A stretch of 64,000 nt of DNA. Source: an uncultured Xenococcaceae cyanobacterium (GTDB lineage Bacteria > Cyanobacteriota > Cyanobacteriia > Cyanobacteriales > Xenococcaceae). Shown here one piece after another: positions 29,479-39,467 of this stretch. Location: assembly GCA_937996665.1 (NCBI GenBank), contig CALKUU010000026.1, forward strand, positions 1 to 64,000, read 5' to 3'. The notes below the pieces were generated by a model. It was not told where the DNA came from, ran no database searches, and saw only the letters and a list, made by a program, of their open reading frames with translations. The position numbers and the translations under genes were made by a program. Each line of letters starts with the position of its first letter. The first letter of the stretch is position 1.

Positions 29479-30663
29479 ATGACTAACGGAATTAGCTCCC
29501 AACTACCACCTCCTCCGTCTTCATTAAATAAAACAGCTAAAGCAACTCCTTCCAAAAATGCAGCTGGAAAACAAAAAATTAAACCCCCAAAACCATCACC
29601 TGGTCACCCGACGTTAGACTACATTGTTCGCAACGCTTTTGAATCTGGCTTTTCAGATATTCACTTAGGTGTTGGGGAAGTCCCTCGAATGCGCGATCGC
29701 GGCGAGATGATGCTGACAGATTATCCCAAAACTGACCGCAACACCTTTTTTAGCTGGCTATTCGAAATTCTTACTGATGAGGAGATCATTAGATTCAGAA
29801 AAGAATTAGAGTTTGATGGAGCAACTCAATACAAATTTGCCCGAGCCAGGATCAATATCTTTGATACCCTCAAAGGTCCTGCTTTGGTTATGAGATTGAT
29901 TCCACTCAAAATCTTGACTATGGAGCAATTGAATTTACCCTTTGTCTTCCAAGATATTTCCGATACTCACAAGGGCTTAGTTTTAGTTACAGGACCAACG
30001 GGTTCGGGTAAATCGACAACGATGGCAGCGATGGTCGATTATATTAATACCGAACATGCCAAACATATTATTACGATTGAAGACCCGATTGAATTTGTCC
30101 ACCAAAGTAAACGGTCTCTAATCAAGCAAAGAGAAGTTGGGATCAACACTCACCAATTTGATAAAGCACTTAAATCATCATTGAGGGAAGATCCAGATAT
30201 CATTCTGATTGGGGAAATGCGCGATCGCGAAACCGTCAACACGGCTCTAAAAGCAGCTCAAACAGGTCACTTGGTTATGGGAACACTCCACACCAACAGT
30301 GCAATTAAAACTATCGAGCGGATTTTGACTCTCTACAACGCTGACGAACAGGATGCGATGAGGGTTGCGATCGCTGAGTCTTTAGTAGCTGTTATCTCCC
30401 AAGGACTTTGCCGAACAACCGATGGCAAAAGGGCAGCTTATCACGATATTTTGGTCAATACCGAAACAGTGAAAGACTATATCACCGGATCTAAATATGA
30501 CGAAATGCACCAACTGATGATGGATGGTGAATATGATGGCATGGTAACAACAAACCAGTCACTGTTCATGCTTTATGAGGATGGCAGAATAACAGAAGAG
30601 ACTGCGCTAGAATGCTCTCCTACTCCTAACGAAATAGCAATGATGTTAAGAGGAAGATTTTAA
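29479..30663 (+). CDS. pilT: Type IV pilus twitching/retraction ATPase (PilT family)
   Basis: Walker A GPTGSGKSTTMAAM; IITIEDPIEFVH; LREDPDIILIGEMRDRET; GHLVMGTLHTNSA. Confidence 0.94.
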   Translation: MTNGISSQLPPPPSSLNKTAKATPSKNAAGKQKIKPPKPSPGHPTLDYIVRNAFESGFSDIHLGVGEVPRMRDRGEMMLTDYPKTDRNTFFSWLFEILTDEEIIRFRKELEFDGATQYKFARARINIFDTLKGPALVMRLIPLKILTMEQLNLPFVFQDISDTHKGLVLVTGPTGSGKSTTMAAMVDYINTEHAKHIITIEDPIEFVHQSKRSLIKQREVGINTHQFDKALKSSLREDPDIILIGEMRDRETVNTALKAAQTGHLVMGTLHTNSAIKTIERILTLYNADEQDAMRVAIAESLVAVISQGLCRTTDGKRAAYHDILVNTETVKDYITGSKYDEMHQLMMDGEYDGMVTTNQSLFMLYEDGRITEETALECSPTPNEIAMMLRGRF

Positions 30664-30693
30664 CCGATACACAAAAATTGAGCTAATCAATAT

Positions 30694-30722
30694 AGGGGGA
30701 TCAATTCTAATCCCCCTTTTGA
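30694..30722 (+). terminator. Rho-independent terminator of pilT
   Basis: AGGGGGAT-caattcta-ATCCCCCTTTT. Confidence 0.75.
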
Positions 30723-30779
30723 TTTCATTTCGCGATCATTCCGTTTAAAATTAAAATCACTGGTATTAGATAAGCGAAG

Positions 30780-31562
30780 TTGAAAGAATCAAGATCCCCT
30801 TTACCTAATTTATACAAAGGGATTGTCTTATTTACCCCTGGTGGAGACATCATTTATACCATCGATCCGAATAAACAGGATCGTTGGCATCTTCATTTAT
30901 GCTTAGGGCTACAAGAAATCTTGGGCTTACCAGAACCTCCTCATTTTTTGATTCCAGCTTATACAGCAACCATAGATAAATGGTTGGATCAAAATTCTGG
31001 TGAAGTTAGAGTATCAGCAGAGCTACATCCCCTAGTAAAAATATATCTTCCCTTATTGCAGGTTCTATTTAACCACAACAAGTGGAGTCTTGCACCACGG
31101 CAAGAAGAATACTGTGACCCCGAGATAATCGAAACTTATCGAACATCTTTCCCTCAATTGTGGCAGGCAAATGAACTATTCGTTCGCCTCAAAACCGAAA
31201 CTCTCCACAATCGCTACCCACAACTACAAATAACCAATCCAGCTAGCTCATTCCCCAAAACTGAGCAGAAAAAGAACAAAACCACCCAACTGAGAAAAAG
31301 TGGTTATGTATTAAGGCTATATATCTCCAATAATTATCTTGCTACGCAAAAAACTCTGGATAACATTCACAAAATTCTAGAGCAAGAATTAATCCAACCC
31401 TACACCCTAAAAATTATTGATATTTCCAAAAATCCAGAACAAGCAGAAAGAGATCAGATTCAAGCCATTCCCTCCCTAGTAAGAGTTTGGCCAAAACCAG
31501 AAAAAAAAATTATTGGGGATTTAGACGACCTAAGCAAAGTACTAAAAATTATTTCTAGCTAA
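30780..31562 (+). CDS. Long KaiB-family protein with ~150-aa N-terminal extension (TTG start)
   Basis: C-terminal YVLRLYISNNYLATQKTLDNIHKILEQEL...YTLKIIDISKNPEQAERDQIQAIPSLVRVWPKPEKKIIGDLDD is KaiB/thioredoxin-like. Confidence 0.85.
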   Translation: MKESRSPLPNLYKGIVLFTPGGDIIYTIDPNKQDRWHLHLCLGLQEILGLPEPPHFLIPAYTATIDKWLDQNSGEVRVSAELHPLVKIYLPLLQVLFNHNKWSLAPRQEEYCDPEIIETYRTSFPQLWQANELFVRLKTETLHNRYPQLQITNPASSFPKTEQKKNKTTQLRKSGYVLRLYISNNYLATQKTLDNIHKILEQELIQPYTLKIIDISKNPEQAERDQIQAIPSLVRVWPKPEKKIIGDLDDLSKVLKIISS

Positions 31563-31591
31563 CCAAAGTAAATTAATAATTTGGGGGGGGG

Positions 31592-33769
31592 TTAAGCGCT
31601 AGTCCCAATAGTCCCAGCCAAAGGAGAGCTAGCGGCAGCATACTGTTTGACGGGAATACGACCAGATAAATAGGCCAATCGACCTGCAACAGTAGCCAGA
31701 TTCATTGCCTGCGCCATTACAGATGACTTTTGAGCTAAAGCGATCGCGCTATTAACTAACAAAGCATCTGCTCCCATTTCCATAGCTAAAGCAGCCTCGC
31801 TAGGAGTTCCAATTCCTGCATCCACAACAACAGGAATATTTGACTGTTCAATAATGATGGCAATATTGGCTGTATTTTTGATACCTTGACCCGAGCCAAT
31901 AGGAGAGCCAAGAGGCATAACAGTTGCACAGCCAGCTTCTTCTAGACGTTTTGCCAACAAGGGATCGGCATTTATATAGGGTAAAACCGCAAAACCCTCT
32001 TTTACTAACTGCTCGGCTGCTTCTAGAGTCCCGATCGGGTCAGGTAACAAATACTTAGCATCGGGAATAACTTCTAACTTGACAAAATTATTATCTTCTT
32101 GACCCAATAGCTTAGCCATCTCTCGTCCCAAACGAGCAACTCTCACTGCTTCCTCAGCAGTTTTACAACCAGCCGTATTCGGCAACATCCAAATACGCTC
32201 CCAATCAATAGCCTCCGCTAAACCCTCATGACCTTTTGCTTTGGACTGAACGCGTCTGACGGCAACAGTCACGATCTCGCAACCACTAGCAGAAATACTC
32301 TGCTGCATAGATTTAAGACTGGCATATTTACCAGTACCAGTCATTAAACGAGAGTTAAAACTTTTTCCGGCAATCACAAGAGGTTGATCTTCACGATCTA
32401 GATTCGCAACTGAGGAATTTGCTGGAATTGGAGAAGATTCAGAAATTTTCAAGATTGATTGGGTTTGATTATTTTTAGGAATAGAATTTGACTGCTGGTC
32501 GACAACACCAACACCATTATTTAGATCTTTATGGTTGGCATCTCTGCCATTTCGATTGAAAAAGCCATTTAGCAAAATCATATTATGATTCTTATGGGTA
32601 TTATTTTGGTTCGAAATACTTGTTGATTTTTGATCAAAATTAGTTTGGTTAACAGAGGAAAAACTTTCTGGTAAAAACCGTTGCCAACTAAAATGAGCCA
32701 ACAGCTCATCTGATTTACCATCCAAGAGTAAATTCCCAATTAAATTAGCAGTTATTGGAGCTAATAAAATACCGTTGCGATGATGTCCTGTGGCTACATA
32801 CAAGTTTTGATATGCACTCTGACCTAAAATTGGCAACTCATCAGAGGTTCCCGGGCGAAAACCCCACCAGAAATCTTGAATTGACCATTGGGCAATAGCA
32901 GGCACTAACTGGATTGCTTTTTGCAATAAACTCTGAATTCCTGACGGATTATTATGGGGAGCCCAGCCCACTTCCTCGACCGTCGCACCAACAATTAAGC
33001 GCCCATCTTGCCGAGGAACAAGATAGATATTCTCTCCAAACAAAACTTTTTGTAAAGGATAAGGCTGACCACTTTCGTGGGGCATTTGTAAACAAAGCAT
33101 TTGCCCTTTTACGGGTCGTACGGGAATCGGCAATAATTGGCTTGACCAAGAGCCTGTGGCTAAAACATATTGATTAGCTTGAAACTCTCCTTGAGAAGTA
33201 AAAATACTAGTTATTTTATCGGCACGGTTTTGCATTGCCTGAACTGCAATTCCTTCTTTTAAGTCAATGCCTAAAACTTCTACAACTCGAAGCAAACACT
33301 TCATCAAGGAGCGATTATCTACCTGTCCATCTTCTGGATACCACCAGCCCCCAACCACTTGCTCACTTAAGCCTGATTGATAATAATGGATACTGCGATT
33401 ATCTAACCAAACAGCATTTGTACCCTTTGGGCTTGCCTGAACCAAATCTGACCGATCCAAATTAGCTGAGTTAAGTAGCGGCGCAAGAATACCACAAGGG
33501 AGATAATCAGCTTTTAGGTGGGAAATACTTTCTAGCTGCTGAACCCATTCTGGGTAGAGCCAACGCGACCGAAGGCACAAGTCAAGCATAGCCGAATTTT
33601 CGATTTGCTCAGCCATAGGTGCAAGCATCCCTGCCGCAGCATAAGATGCAGCTTGCTTGCGGTCTTTGCTAATTACGGTGACATCAGCTCCACGGAGCTT
33701 TAAATTTATGGCGATCGCCAAACCGATAACACCACCGCCAATTACAATTACCTCTTTGGTTGTTTTCAT
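31592..33769 (-). CDS. thiO/thiG: Fused glycine oxidase ThiO - thiazole synthase ThiG
   Basis: N-terminal [26 protein letters not shown] and [13 protein letters not shown]-terminal [18 protein letters not shown]...[20 protein letters not shown]...[29 protein letters not shown]. Confidence 0.95.
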   Translation of the reverse strand: MKTTKEVIVIGGGVIGLAIAINLKLRGADVTVISKDRKQAASYAAAGMLAPMAEQIENSAMLDLCLRSRWLYPEWVQQLESISHLKADYLPCGILAPLLNSANLDRSDLVQASPKGTNAVWLDNRSIHYYQSGLSEQVVGGWWYPEDGQVDNRSLMKCLLRVVEVLGIDLKEGIAVQAMQNRADKITSIFTSQGEFQANQYVLATGSWSSQLLPIPVRPVKGQMLCLQMPHESGQPYPLQKVLFGENIYLVPRQDGRLIVGATVEEVGWAPHNNPSGIQSLLQKAIQLVPAIAQWSIQDFWWGFRPGTSDELPILGQSAYQNLYVATGHHRNGILLAPITANLIGNLLLDGKSDELLAHFSWQRFLPESFSSVNQTNFDQKSTSISNQNNTHKNHNMILLNGFFNRNGRDANHKDLNNGVGVVDQQSNSIPKNNQTQSILKISESSPIPANSSVANLDREDQPLVIAGKSFNSRLMTGTGKYASLKSMQQSISASGCEIVTVAVRRVQSKAKGHEGLAEAIDWERIWMLPNTAGCKTAEEAVRVARLGREMAKLLGQEDNNFVKLEVIPDAKYLLPDPIGTLEAAEQLVKEGFAVLPYINADPLLAKRLEEAGCATVMPLGSPIGSGQGIKNTANIAIIIEQSNIPVVVDAGIGTPSEAALAMEMGADALLVNSAIALAQKSSVMAQAMNLATVAGRLAYLSGRIPVKQYAAASSPLAGTIGTSA

Positions 33770-34114
33770 TCCTTATGCCTTGTTACTTCTAGTCCCAACC
33801 AATATCTAAAACCAATAATTTAAAATCTACTGAAGCTAGTACTAAAAAAACCTGATTACTCATGGTCTCGAATAGTTCCAAGTATCTGACCGAAATTCTA
33901 CCTAAAAATGAGTAGCTCTAGAACGCTATAATTCAACTCTTTTAGAGAAATTATTAATACTTTACAACCGTTACAAGCTTCACACAGACGAGATTTAGCT
34001 CATTGAATTATGAAAAAAGTTAGTTCTTCCCCTGTCCTCACCTCAACAATCTAAAAGTAGAACCAGGAAAAAACTCGATCTACCCCGTCCAAAAATACGA
34101 GAACAAAGATCAAG

Positions 34115-34567
34115 TTAAAGATATTTCTGAACCACGCTCCAGCCAGTCCAAGATACAAAGATCAAACCAATCATCAGCAAAGCATTAACAAAGAGATGTA
34201 GCCTTCTCGCCCAAACTTTTCCTTGAAAAATATTGGTAGCACTCCAACCAGAGACAATAACCAGAAGAACAACTAGTAATCCAGCCCATAAATGAGAGGA
34301 ATGACCCAAGTCTCCATAATGACCGACTGTGCCAACCAACCCGATCGCCAACAGAAGCAAAACCAAGAAAATCAGAGTTACGCCTGTCACCAAATGAAAT
34401 AGTTTCACCCAACCCCAAGACCGAGAAAGATTAAGTCGACTACTTAAAATTTTTCCGCCCGACAGAAGTAACAAAGAATAACTAACTAGAGTAAATCCCA
34501 TTGCCCAAGCAGCAATTTTCCATAACCAGATAAACGAAGGTAAATCCAAACTATTATTGCGACCCAA
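34115..34567 (-). CDS. Integral membrane protein, DUF4079-like
   Basis: Four hydrophobic helices with HLVTG and GHSSHLWAGL motifs. Confidence 0.65.
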   Translation of the reverse strand: MGRNNSLDLPSFIWLWKIAAWAMGFTLVSYSLLLLSGGKILSSRLNLSRSWGWVKLFHLVTGVTLIFLVLLLLAIGLVGTVGHYGDLGHSSHLWAGLLVVLLVIVSGWSATNIFQGKVWARRLHLFVNALLMIGLIFVSWTGWSVVQKYL

Positions 34568-34607
34568 ATTTATTACTCGAACATTTTAATCATAGTAAAT
34601 CAATAAA

Positions 34608-34644
34608 AAATGGAGATCACTCTTAAGAGAAATCTCCATTTTCC
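34608..34644 (-). terminator. Hairpin terminator downstream of the DUF1830 gene
   Basis: AAATGGAGAT-cactcttaagaga-AATCTCCATTT; A-run on the + strand is a T-run on the minus strand. Confidence 0.65.
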
Positions 34645-34725
34645 GAATATCAAAAGAACAACGACTCTTAATAATCGCTACAACCTCCAAACAAAATTGA
34701 GCAAATTAAATCAATTACCCCAATT

Positions 34726-35085
34726 TTAAAGAGTACGAACCTTTTGCTTCAATGATTGATTAATTTTAGGGGCGCTGACATTTTTAAGATCAGTGGATTT
34801 TGAATTACTTTGTGAGCTGGGATCACCTGAGTCGCCAACAATTAGTCGATCGCAGGGTATACTATCAGACAAAATGGCACTAGCCATCATCCCTGTGTGA
34901 ATTTCCAAGATCCCAAAAGCTAGAGACTCAAATACGAGTCGCTGACCCGGAAAAACAACTCTTTCAAAGTACCAGTTAGGTACGTTAGTAATACGAGCAA
35001 CCTGAATTTGATTAGTGAGATTTATATAGGAACATAAAATGCGATCGCTTTCTTCGTTAGGAATGGGATCAAGGGTTTGAGACAT
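34726..35085 (-). CDS. DUF1830 domain protein
   Basis: ILCSYINLTNQIQVARITNVPNWYFERVVFPGQRLVFESLAFGILEIHTG. Confidence 0.82.
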   Translation of the reverse strand: MSQTLDPIPNEESDRILCSYINLTNQIQVARITNVPNWYFERVVFPGQRLVFESLAFGILEIHTGMMASAILSDSIPCDRLIVGDSGDPSSQSNSKSTDLKNVSAPKINQSLKQKVRTL

Positions 35086-35216
35086 AATTAATGTGGCGGT
35101 TAAAAAATTTTTTTTTCTATAGTGATCACACTAACATTTTGCGATCCCAGTCTGCGGTAAAACAGACTACCAATTACCTCCGTGTTTACATTGGTTTAAC
35201 ACGACTGAGACATTCA

Positions 35217-35236
35217 AAATGAATTTAAATTCATTT
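35217..35236. promoter_or_regulatory. 20-bp perfect palindrome AAATGAATTTAAATTCATTT in a divergent intergenic region
   Basis: Exact self-reverse-complement between the DUF1830 (-) and radical SAM (+) genes. Confidence 0.45.
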
Positions 35237-35387
35237 AAGATTCGCAGCAAGTCTTCAGGTAATTCACTGGTTAGTGGACAATATTGTTAACTTCTGATCA
35301 AGAAAAAGGTCATCACAGTTGATAGTTATGAACAATCTCGCTAAAGTTAACTTATGTAAATAAAATTCATATTCATCTCATAATAAG

Positions 35388-37064
35388 ATGGATAAGCTTA
35401 ACAGCAACTTTATAGCTAGTTCTATTCTTATAATAGCTAGTTCTATTCTTATAATCGACAGGCCGAATCACCTAAATCAAGCCTTAAATAAAAAAATGTA
35501 TCAAAAAGTTTTATATATCCGCCTTCCCTGCAATCCCATCTTTCCCATTGGCGTAATTTACCTTGCGGATCATATTCACAAACTTTTTCCAGAAATAGAG
35601 CAAGAAATATTTGATTTAGGAACAGTCGCTCCTCTTGATTTTAAGAAGGCTCTAGATGAGTGCATTGATAGGTTTCAACCCACATTACTAGTTTTTTCAT
35701 GGCGAGATATCCAAATTTATGCGCCAGTAGGGGGCAGAGGAGGCAATCCCCTGCAAAATGCCTTCGAATTTTATTATGCAAATAATCCCTTAATAAGACT
35801 TAGAGGAGCTTTAGGGGGATTTAAAGTTGCAACTGCCTATTATGGGGAATTATGGCGGAATGAGGGTTTAATTAAACGTGGTCTTAAGCGAGCAAGAAAA
35901 TATCAACCATCTGCCAGAGCTGTCGTTGGAGGTGGAGCGGTAAGCGTTTTTTATGAACAATTGCAGAAGCAATTACCACCAGGAACAATTGTCTCGGTAG
36001 GGGAAGGAGAAGTTCTTTTAGAGAAACTACTGCAAAATAAAGACTTTAGTAGCGAACGTTGTTATGTAGCGGGAGAGACCAAGCCACGAACAAAAATGAT
36101 TCATGAGTGGCCAACGCCAGTTGAGAAATCTGCTTGCAATTATGACTATATTGCTTCGATCTGGTCAGCATTTGATTATTATTTTCAAGAAAACGATTTC
36201 TATATCGGTGTTCAAACCAAAAGAGGCTGTCCCCACAATTGCTGCTATTGCGTCTACACCGTCGTTGAAGGTAAGCAGGTTCGAATCAATCCCGCCGATG
36301 AAGTGGTTAAGGAAATGCAGCAGCTTTACGATCGGGGTATCCGTAATTTTTGGTTTACAGATGCTCAGTTTATTCCTGCCAAAAAATACATTCCCGATGC
36401 GATCGAGCTCTTACAAAAAATCCTTGATTCTGGGATGAAAGATATTCATTGGGCATCTTATATCAGGGCAGATAACCTGACTCCCGAGCTTTGTGACTTG
36501 ATGGCAAAAACAGGTATGAACTATTTTGAGATTGGGATTACTAGTGGCTCACAAGAACTGGTTCGGAAAATGAGGATGGGCTATAACCTTCGCAATGTCC
36601 TCCAAAACTGTCGAGATCTAAAGTCGGCTGGATTCAACGATGTCGTTTCAGTCAATTATTCTTTTAATGTCATAGATGAAAGCTTTGAGACGATCCGACA
36701 AACGATCGCCTACCATCGGGAACTAGAAAATATCTTTGGCAAAGACAAAGTAGAACCAGCTATCTTCTTTATCGGCTTACAACCACATACTCACTTAGAG
36801 GACTATGCGATCGCCAAAAAAGTTTTAAAACCAGGGTATAATCCCATGAGCTTAATGCCTTGGACAGCAAAGAAACTGCTTTGGAACCCAGAACCACTAG
36901 GTTCGTTCTTTGGGAAGGTATGCTTACAAGCTTGGCGACAAAATCCTTTAGATTTTGGTCGAGAGGTAATGGACATTCTTGAAGAAAAACTTGGGTGTGC
37001 CCCTTTAGAAAAATCCTTAACAGCTCCAATTCAATCAAAGTCTTTGTCTGTATCTAAAAGTTAG
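35388..37064 (+). CDS. B12-binding/radical SAM protein, resembling the cyanobacterial 'photosystem II high light acclimation' rSAM group; start probably 35496
   Basis: CxxxCxxC motif GCPHNCCYC; YFEIGITSGSQELVRKMRMGY; N-terminal MYQKVLYIRLPCNPIFPIGVIYLADHI. Confidence 0.85.
   Translation: MDKLNSNFIASSILIIASSILIIDRPNHLNQALNKKMYQKVLYIRLPCNPIFPIGVIYLADHIHKLFPEIEQEIFDLGTVAPLDFKKALDECIDRFQPTLLVFSWRDIQIYAPVGGRGGNPLQNAFEFYYANNPLIRLRGALGGFKVATAYYGELWRNEGLIKRGLKRARKYQPSARAVVGGGAVSVFYEQLQKQLPPGTIVSVGEGEVLLEKLLQNKDFSSERCYVAGETKPRTKMIHEWPTPVEKSACNYDYIASIWSAFDYYFQENDFYIGVQTKRGCPHNCCYCVYTVVEGKQVRINPADEVVKEMQQLYDRGIRNFWFTDAQFIPAKKYIPDAIELLQKILDSGMKDIHWASYIRADNLTPELCDLMAKTGMNYFEIGITSGSQELVRKMRMGYNLRNVLQNCRDLKSAGFNDVVSVNYSFNVIDESFETIRQTIAYHRELENIFGKDKVEPAIFFIGLQPHTHLEDYAIAKKVLKPGYNPMSLMPWTAKKLLWNPEPLGSFFGKVCLQAWRQNPLDFGREVMDILEEKLGCAPLEKSLTAPIQSKSLSVSKS
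35408..35455 (+). repeat. Two-copy direct repeat (atagctagttctattcttata)
   Basis: Adjacent identical copies giving IASSILIIASSILII in the ORF track, upstream of the likely true start. Confidence 0.8.
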
Positions 37065-37357
37065 AGATTAAAAAAAGTGGAACTCACTTTTACAATCTGC
37101 TCCCTTAAAATAAAAACAGCCGAGCTAACTACTTAAAATCTGACAAAGAAGTAGCTAATATAATTTATTGATCAACAATTTAGGATTCCGACTCTTAGGA
37201 GATTTTCAACAACAAATTATATTAATAGTGACTCAAGAGTTAACGTTCAAGAGTATTCTAGATAATTAATAATTTTAAAATTTATGACATCGAATTTTTG
37301 CCAGCCTTCTCGATTATTTTTATCGCTTAAAAAATAACTTTTAACTACTTACCAGAC

Positions 37358-38716
37358 ATGCTTAAAGGCTCAATTCTCCAAAAACTTGCATTAGCTCACC
37401 AGAATCACAGTAAACCTTTGAATTTGGGAGTCTACTATAAGAATACGCTGGTAGCACTTTGTCATGCCCTAGAAGACTTTGTCTTAGAGTCGGACTCAAA
37501 CCCTTTAATAATTACGGCTTTTCAACGCGGAAAGTGGTATTTAGAAGAAGCAGATCGCTATAGTGACCTAGCAGATAAAGCGCAAAAGATCGCGATTATG
37601 GCAGCTTCTGATGCCGGATTTGCAGAGCATCCCACTAGCAATAAAAGCAATGTAGCTCTAATTGATCTCCAAGAGTCAGATCCTGTAGCCCAAGAATGGC
37701 ATTTGGTGATCGTCTCCTCTAGCTATACGGCAATGGTGTTATGTCAAGAATTATCTGAAGAAGATTACGGAATTGAAGGTCGCCCACAAGCAGATCTGGA
37801 ACGAAAGTTTTATGGATTTTGGACTTTTGAACCTGATTTAGTTCAGGAAACAGTGAATTTAGCAATAAATCATATCCGCACTTACGATTTGGAGTTAGCA
37901 ACTGAGTTAGGCGATCTTAGCTCACAGATGAAGACCAACTATCAGCAACAATCATCAGCAAAGTTAGCTGCGGTAGTTTCAAAAGTCGTTGGTTATTTAG
38001 AGAGTTGCAAAGTTCAATTACATAACCCCCAAAAAGAAACCGATTTCAATTTCTTTGAAGATCTAGATAACAATCTCGCTTCTAATGAAATGCAAGCCTT
38101 CTTAAGAATGGCTCAAATCATCGATCTTACCGATACTTTAAATCCAATGGCAGCATCGGAAGTTGCGACTTTAGGAGAAGCGATGGGGCAATTACTAGAT
38201 TTACCAGCTTGGCAAATTAAAAGACTTCGTTTGGCAGGTCTATTACATCGACTAAGCTTGTCTTCACAGTCTGACTCAGAATTTAACCAAACTTCAATTC
38301 AGAAAGAAGCTTTGCAAAATAAAGATCAACTTCCTCAGTCATCAGTATTGAGAATAATGCCACAACTAAGGGCAATCTCTAAAATTCTCGATCATCAAAC
38401 TGAAGTGTGGGATGGCTCAGGCAATAAATCGGGACTAGCCTACGATAGTATTCCTCTAGAATCAAGAATCTTGAGATTAATTGCTGATTTTCAACAGCAA
38501 GTCACTACCCTCAGAAATAAAGAGCAGAAAAACAAACAACAAACAGAGATAAATACTATTCCTGAAGCATTTTCTAGTTGCCAAGCAAAAGCAGGAACTA
38601 TCTACGATCCCAAACTAGTTGAAGCTCTAAATTTAATCGTAATTGGCATGCAACAGGGCATGACACTCCAAGCCTACCAACCAAAAATAGCCGGAGGAAT
38701 ATGGTTACTAGAATAA
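37358..38716 (+). CDS. DICT sensory domain protein with degenerate HD-GYP-like C-terminus
   Basis: DICT-like YYKNTLVALCHALEDFVL...ITAFQRGKWYLEEADRY; C-terminal LRLAGLLHRL...ISKILDHQTEVWDGSGNKSGLAYDSIPLESRILRLIADFQ. Confidence 0.8.
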   Translation: MLKGSILQKLALAHQNHSKPLNLGVYYKNTLVALCHALEDFVLESDSNPLIITAFQRGKWYLEEADRYSDLADKAQKIAIMAASDAGFAEHPTSNKSNVALIDLQESDPVAQEWHLVIVSSSYTAMVLCQELSEEDYGIEGRPQADLERKFYGFWTFEPDLVQETVNLAINHIRTYDLELATELGDLSSQMKTNYQQQSSAKLAAVVSKVVGYLESCKVQLHNPQKETDFNFFEDLDNNLASNEMQAFLRMAQIIDLTDTLNPMAASEVATLGEAMGQLLDLPAWQIKRLRLAGLLHRLSLSSQSDSEFNQTSIQKEALQNKDQLPQSSVLRIMPQLRAISKILDHQTEVWDGSGNKSGLAYDSIPLESRILRLIADFQQQVTTLRNKEQKNKQQTEINTIPEAFSSCQAKAGTIYDPKLVEALNLIVIGMQQGMTLQAYQPKIAGGIWLLE

Positions 38717-38786
38717 GAAACCGAAGATCCTGTACTGACTTAAACCTACTATTAATAATTCACTAACTGTTTCAGTAACATCAACA

Positions 38787-39452
38787 ATGAATATGCAAGA
38801 AGGCGAAATTAAGAATTTATTGTCTCTGATCAAAACTGGAGCAGAAAAGAACTTTGCGGGTGTAGATCTTGAAGACGAAGATTTAGCGAATTGCGAACTC
38901 GAAAAAATTAATTTCGCAGGAGCAAATTTAATCGGGGTTGATTTTTCTCATTCAAATTTGAAAGGAGCAAAATTAGACGGTGCCAACTTATTAGGTGCAA
39001 ATCTTGGTTCTTGCGATCTTCGAGCTAATTTGTTGGGTGCAAATCTAATGCAGGCTGATTTAAACAAAGCCGATCTCAGAGGAGCTAACTTACGAGGGGC
39101 AAATTTGATGGGAGTAAAATTTATCCATGCTTCTTTAGCGGGAACTTTTTTAAGTGGAGCTAATCTTACAGGGGTAAATCTATTGGGTGTAGATCTTAGA
39201 GGCGCCGACTTAAGAGGTGCCAACCTCAATAGCGCCAATCTTAAGGGAGCTAATCTAGTTCAAGCAGATTTACAAGGTGCCAGCTTGAGCGAAGCAAATT
39301 TAGAAGAAGCTGATTTGAGAGGAGTTAATTTTGCTGGAGCTAATCTCTCGGGGGCAAACCTCTTGTGCGCCGAAACAGATGGCGCTAACTTCAGTGGGGT
39401 TAATTTGTCCCAAACTTGCATGATCGGAACCTCAGTTGCCAACTCAAACTAG
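38787..39452 (+). CDS. Pentapeptide repeat protein
   Basis: A(D/N)LxG repeats through most of the length. Confidence 0.95.
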   Translation: MNMQEGEIKNLLSLIKTGAEKNFAGVDLEDEDLANCELEKINFAGANLIGVDFSHSNLKGAKLDGANLLGANLGSCDLRANLLGANLMQADLNKADLRGANLRGANLMGVKFIHASLAGTFLSGANLTGVNLLGVDLRGADLRGANLNSANLKGANLVQADLQGASLSEANLEEADLRGVNFAGANLSGANLLCAETDGANFSGVNLSQTCMIGTSVANSN

Positions 39453-39467
39453 AACATGATCAAGCCA

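Noticed and set aside
31592-33769. ThiO-ThiG fusion as a novel fusion
   Set aside because: Such fusions are already known in cyanobacteria; only the linker was kept as a minor point.
36265-36285. tRNA T-loop-like GGTTCGAATC
   Set aside because: Inside the radical SAM ORF; no cloverleaf around it.
38948-39442. Minus-strand ORFs opposite the pentapeptide repeat gene
   Set aside because: Repeat shadows (APLRSAP-type translations).
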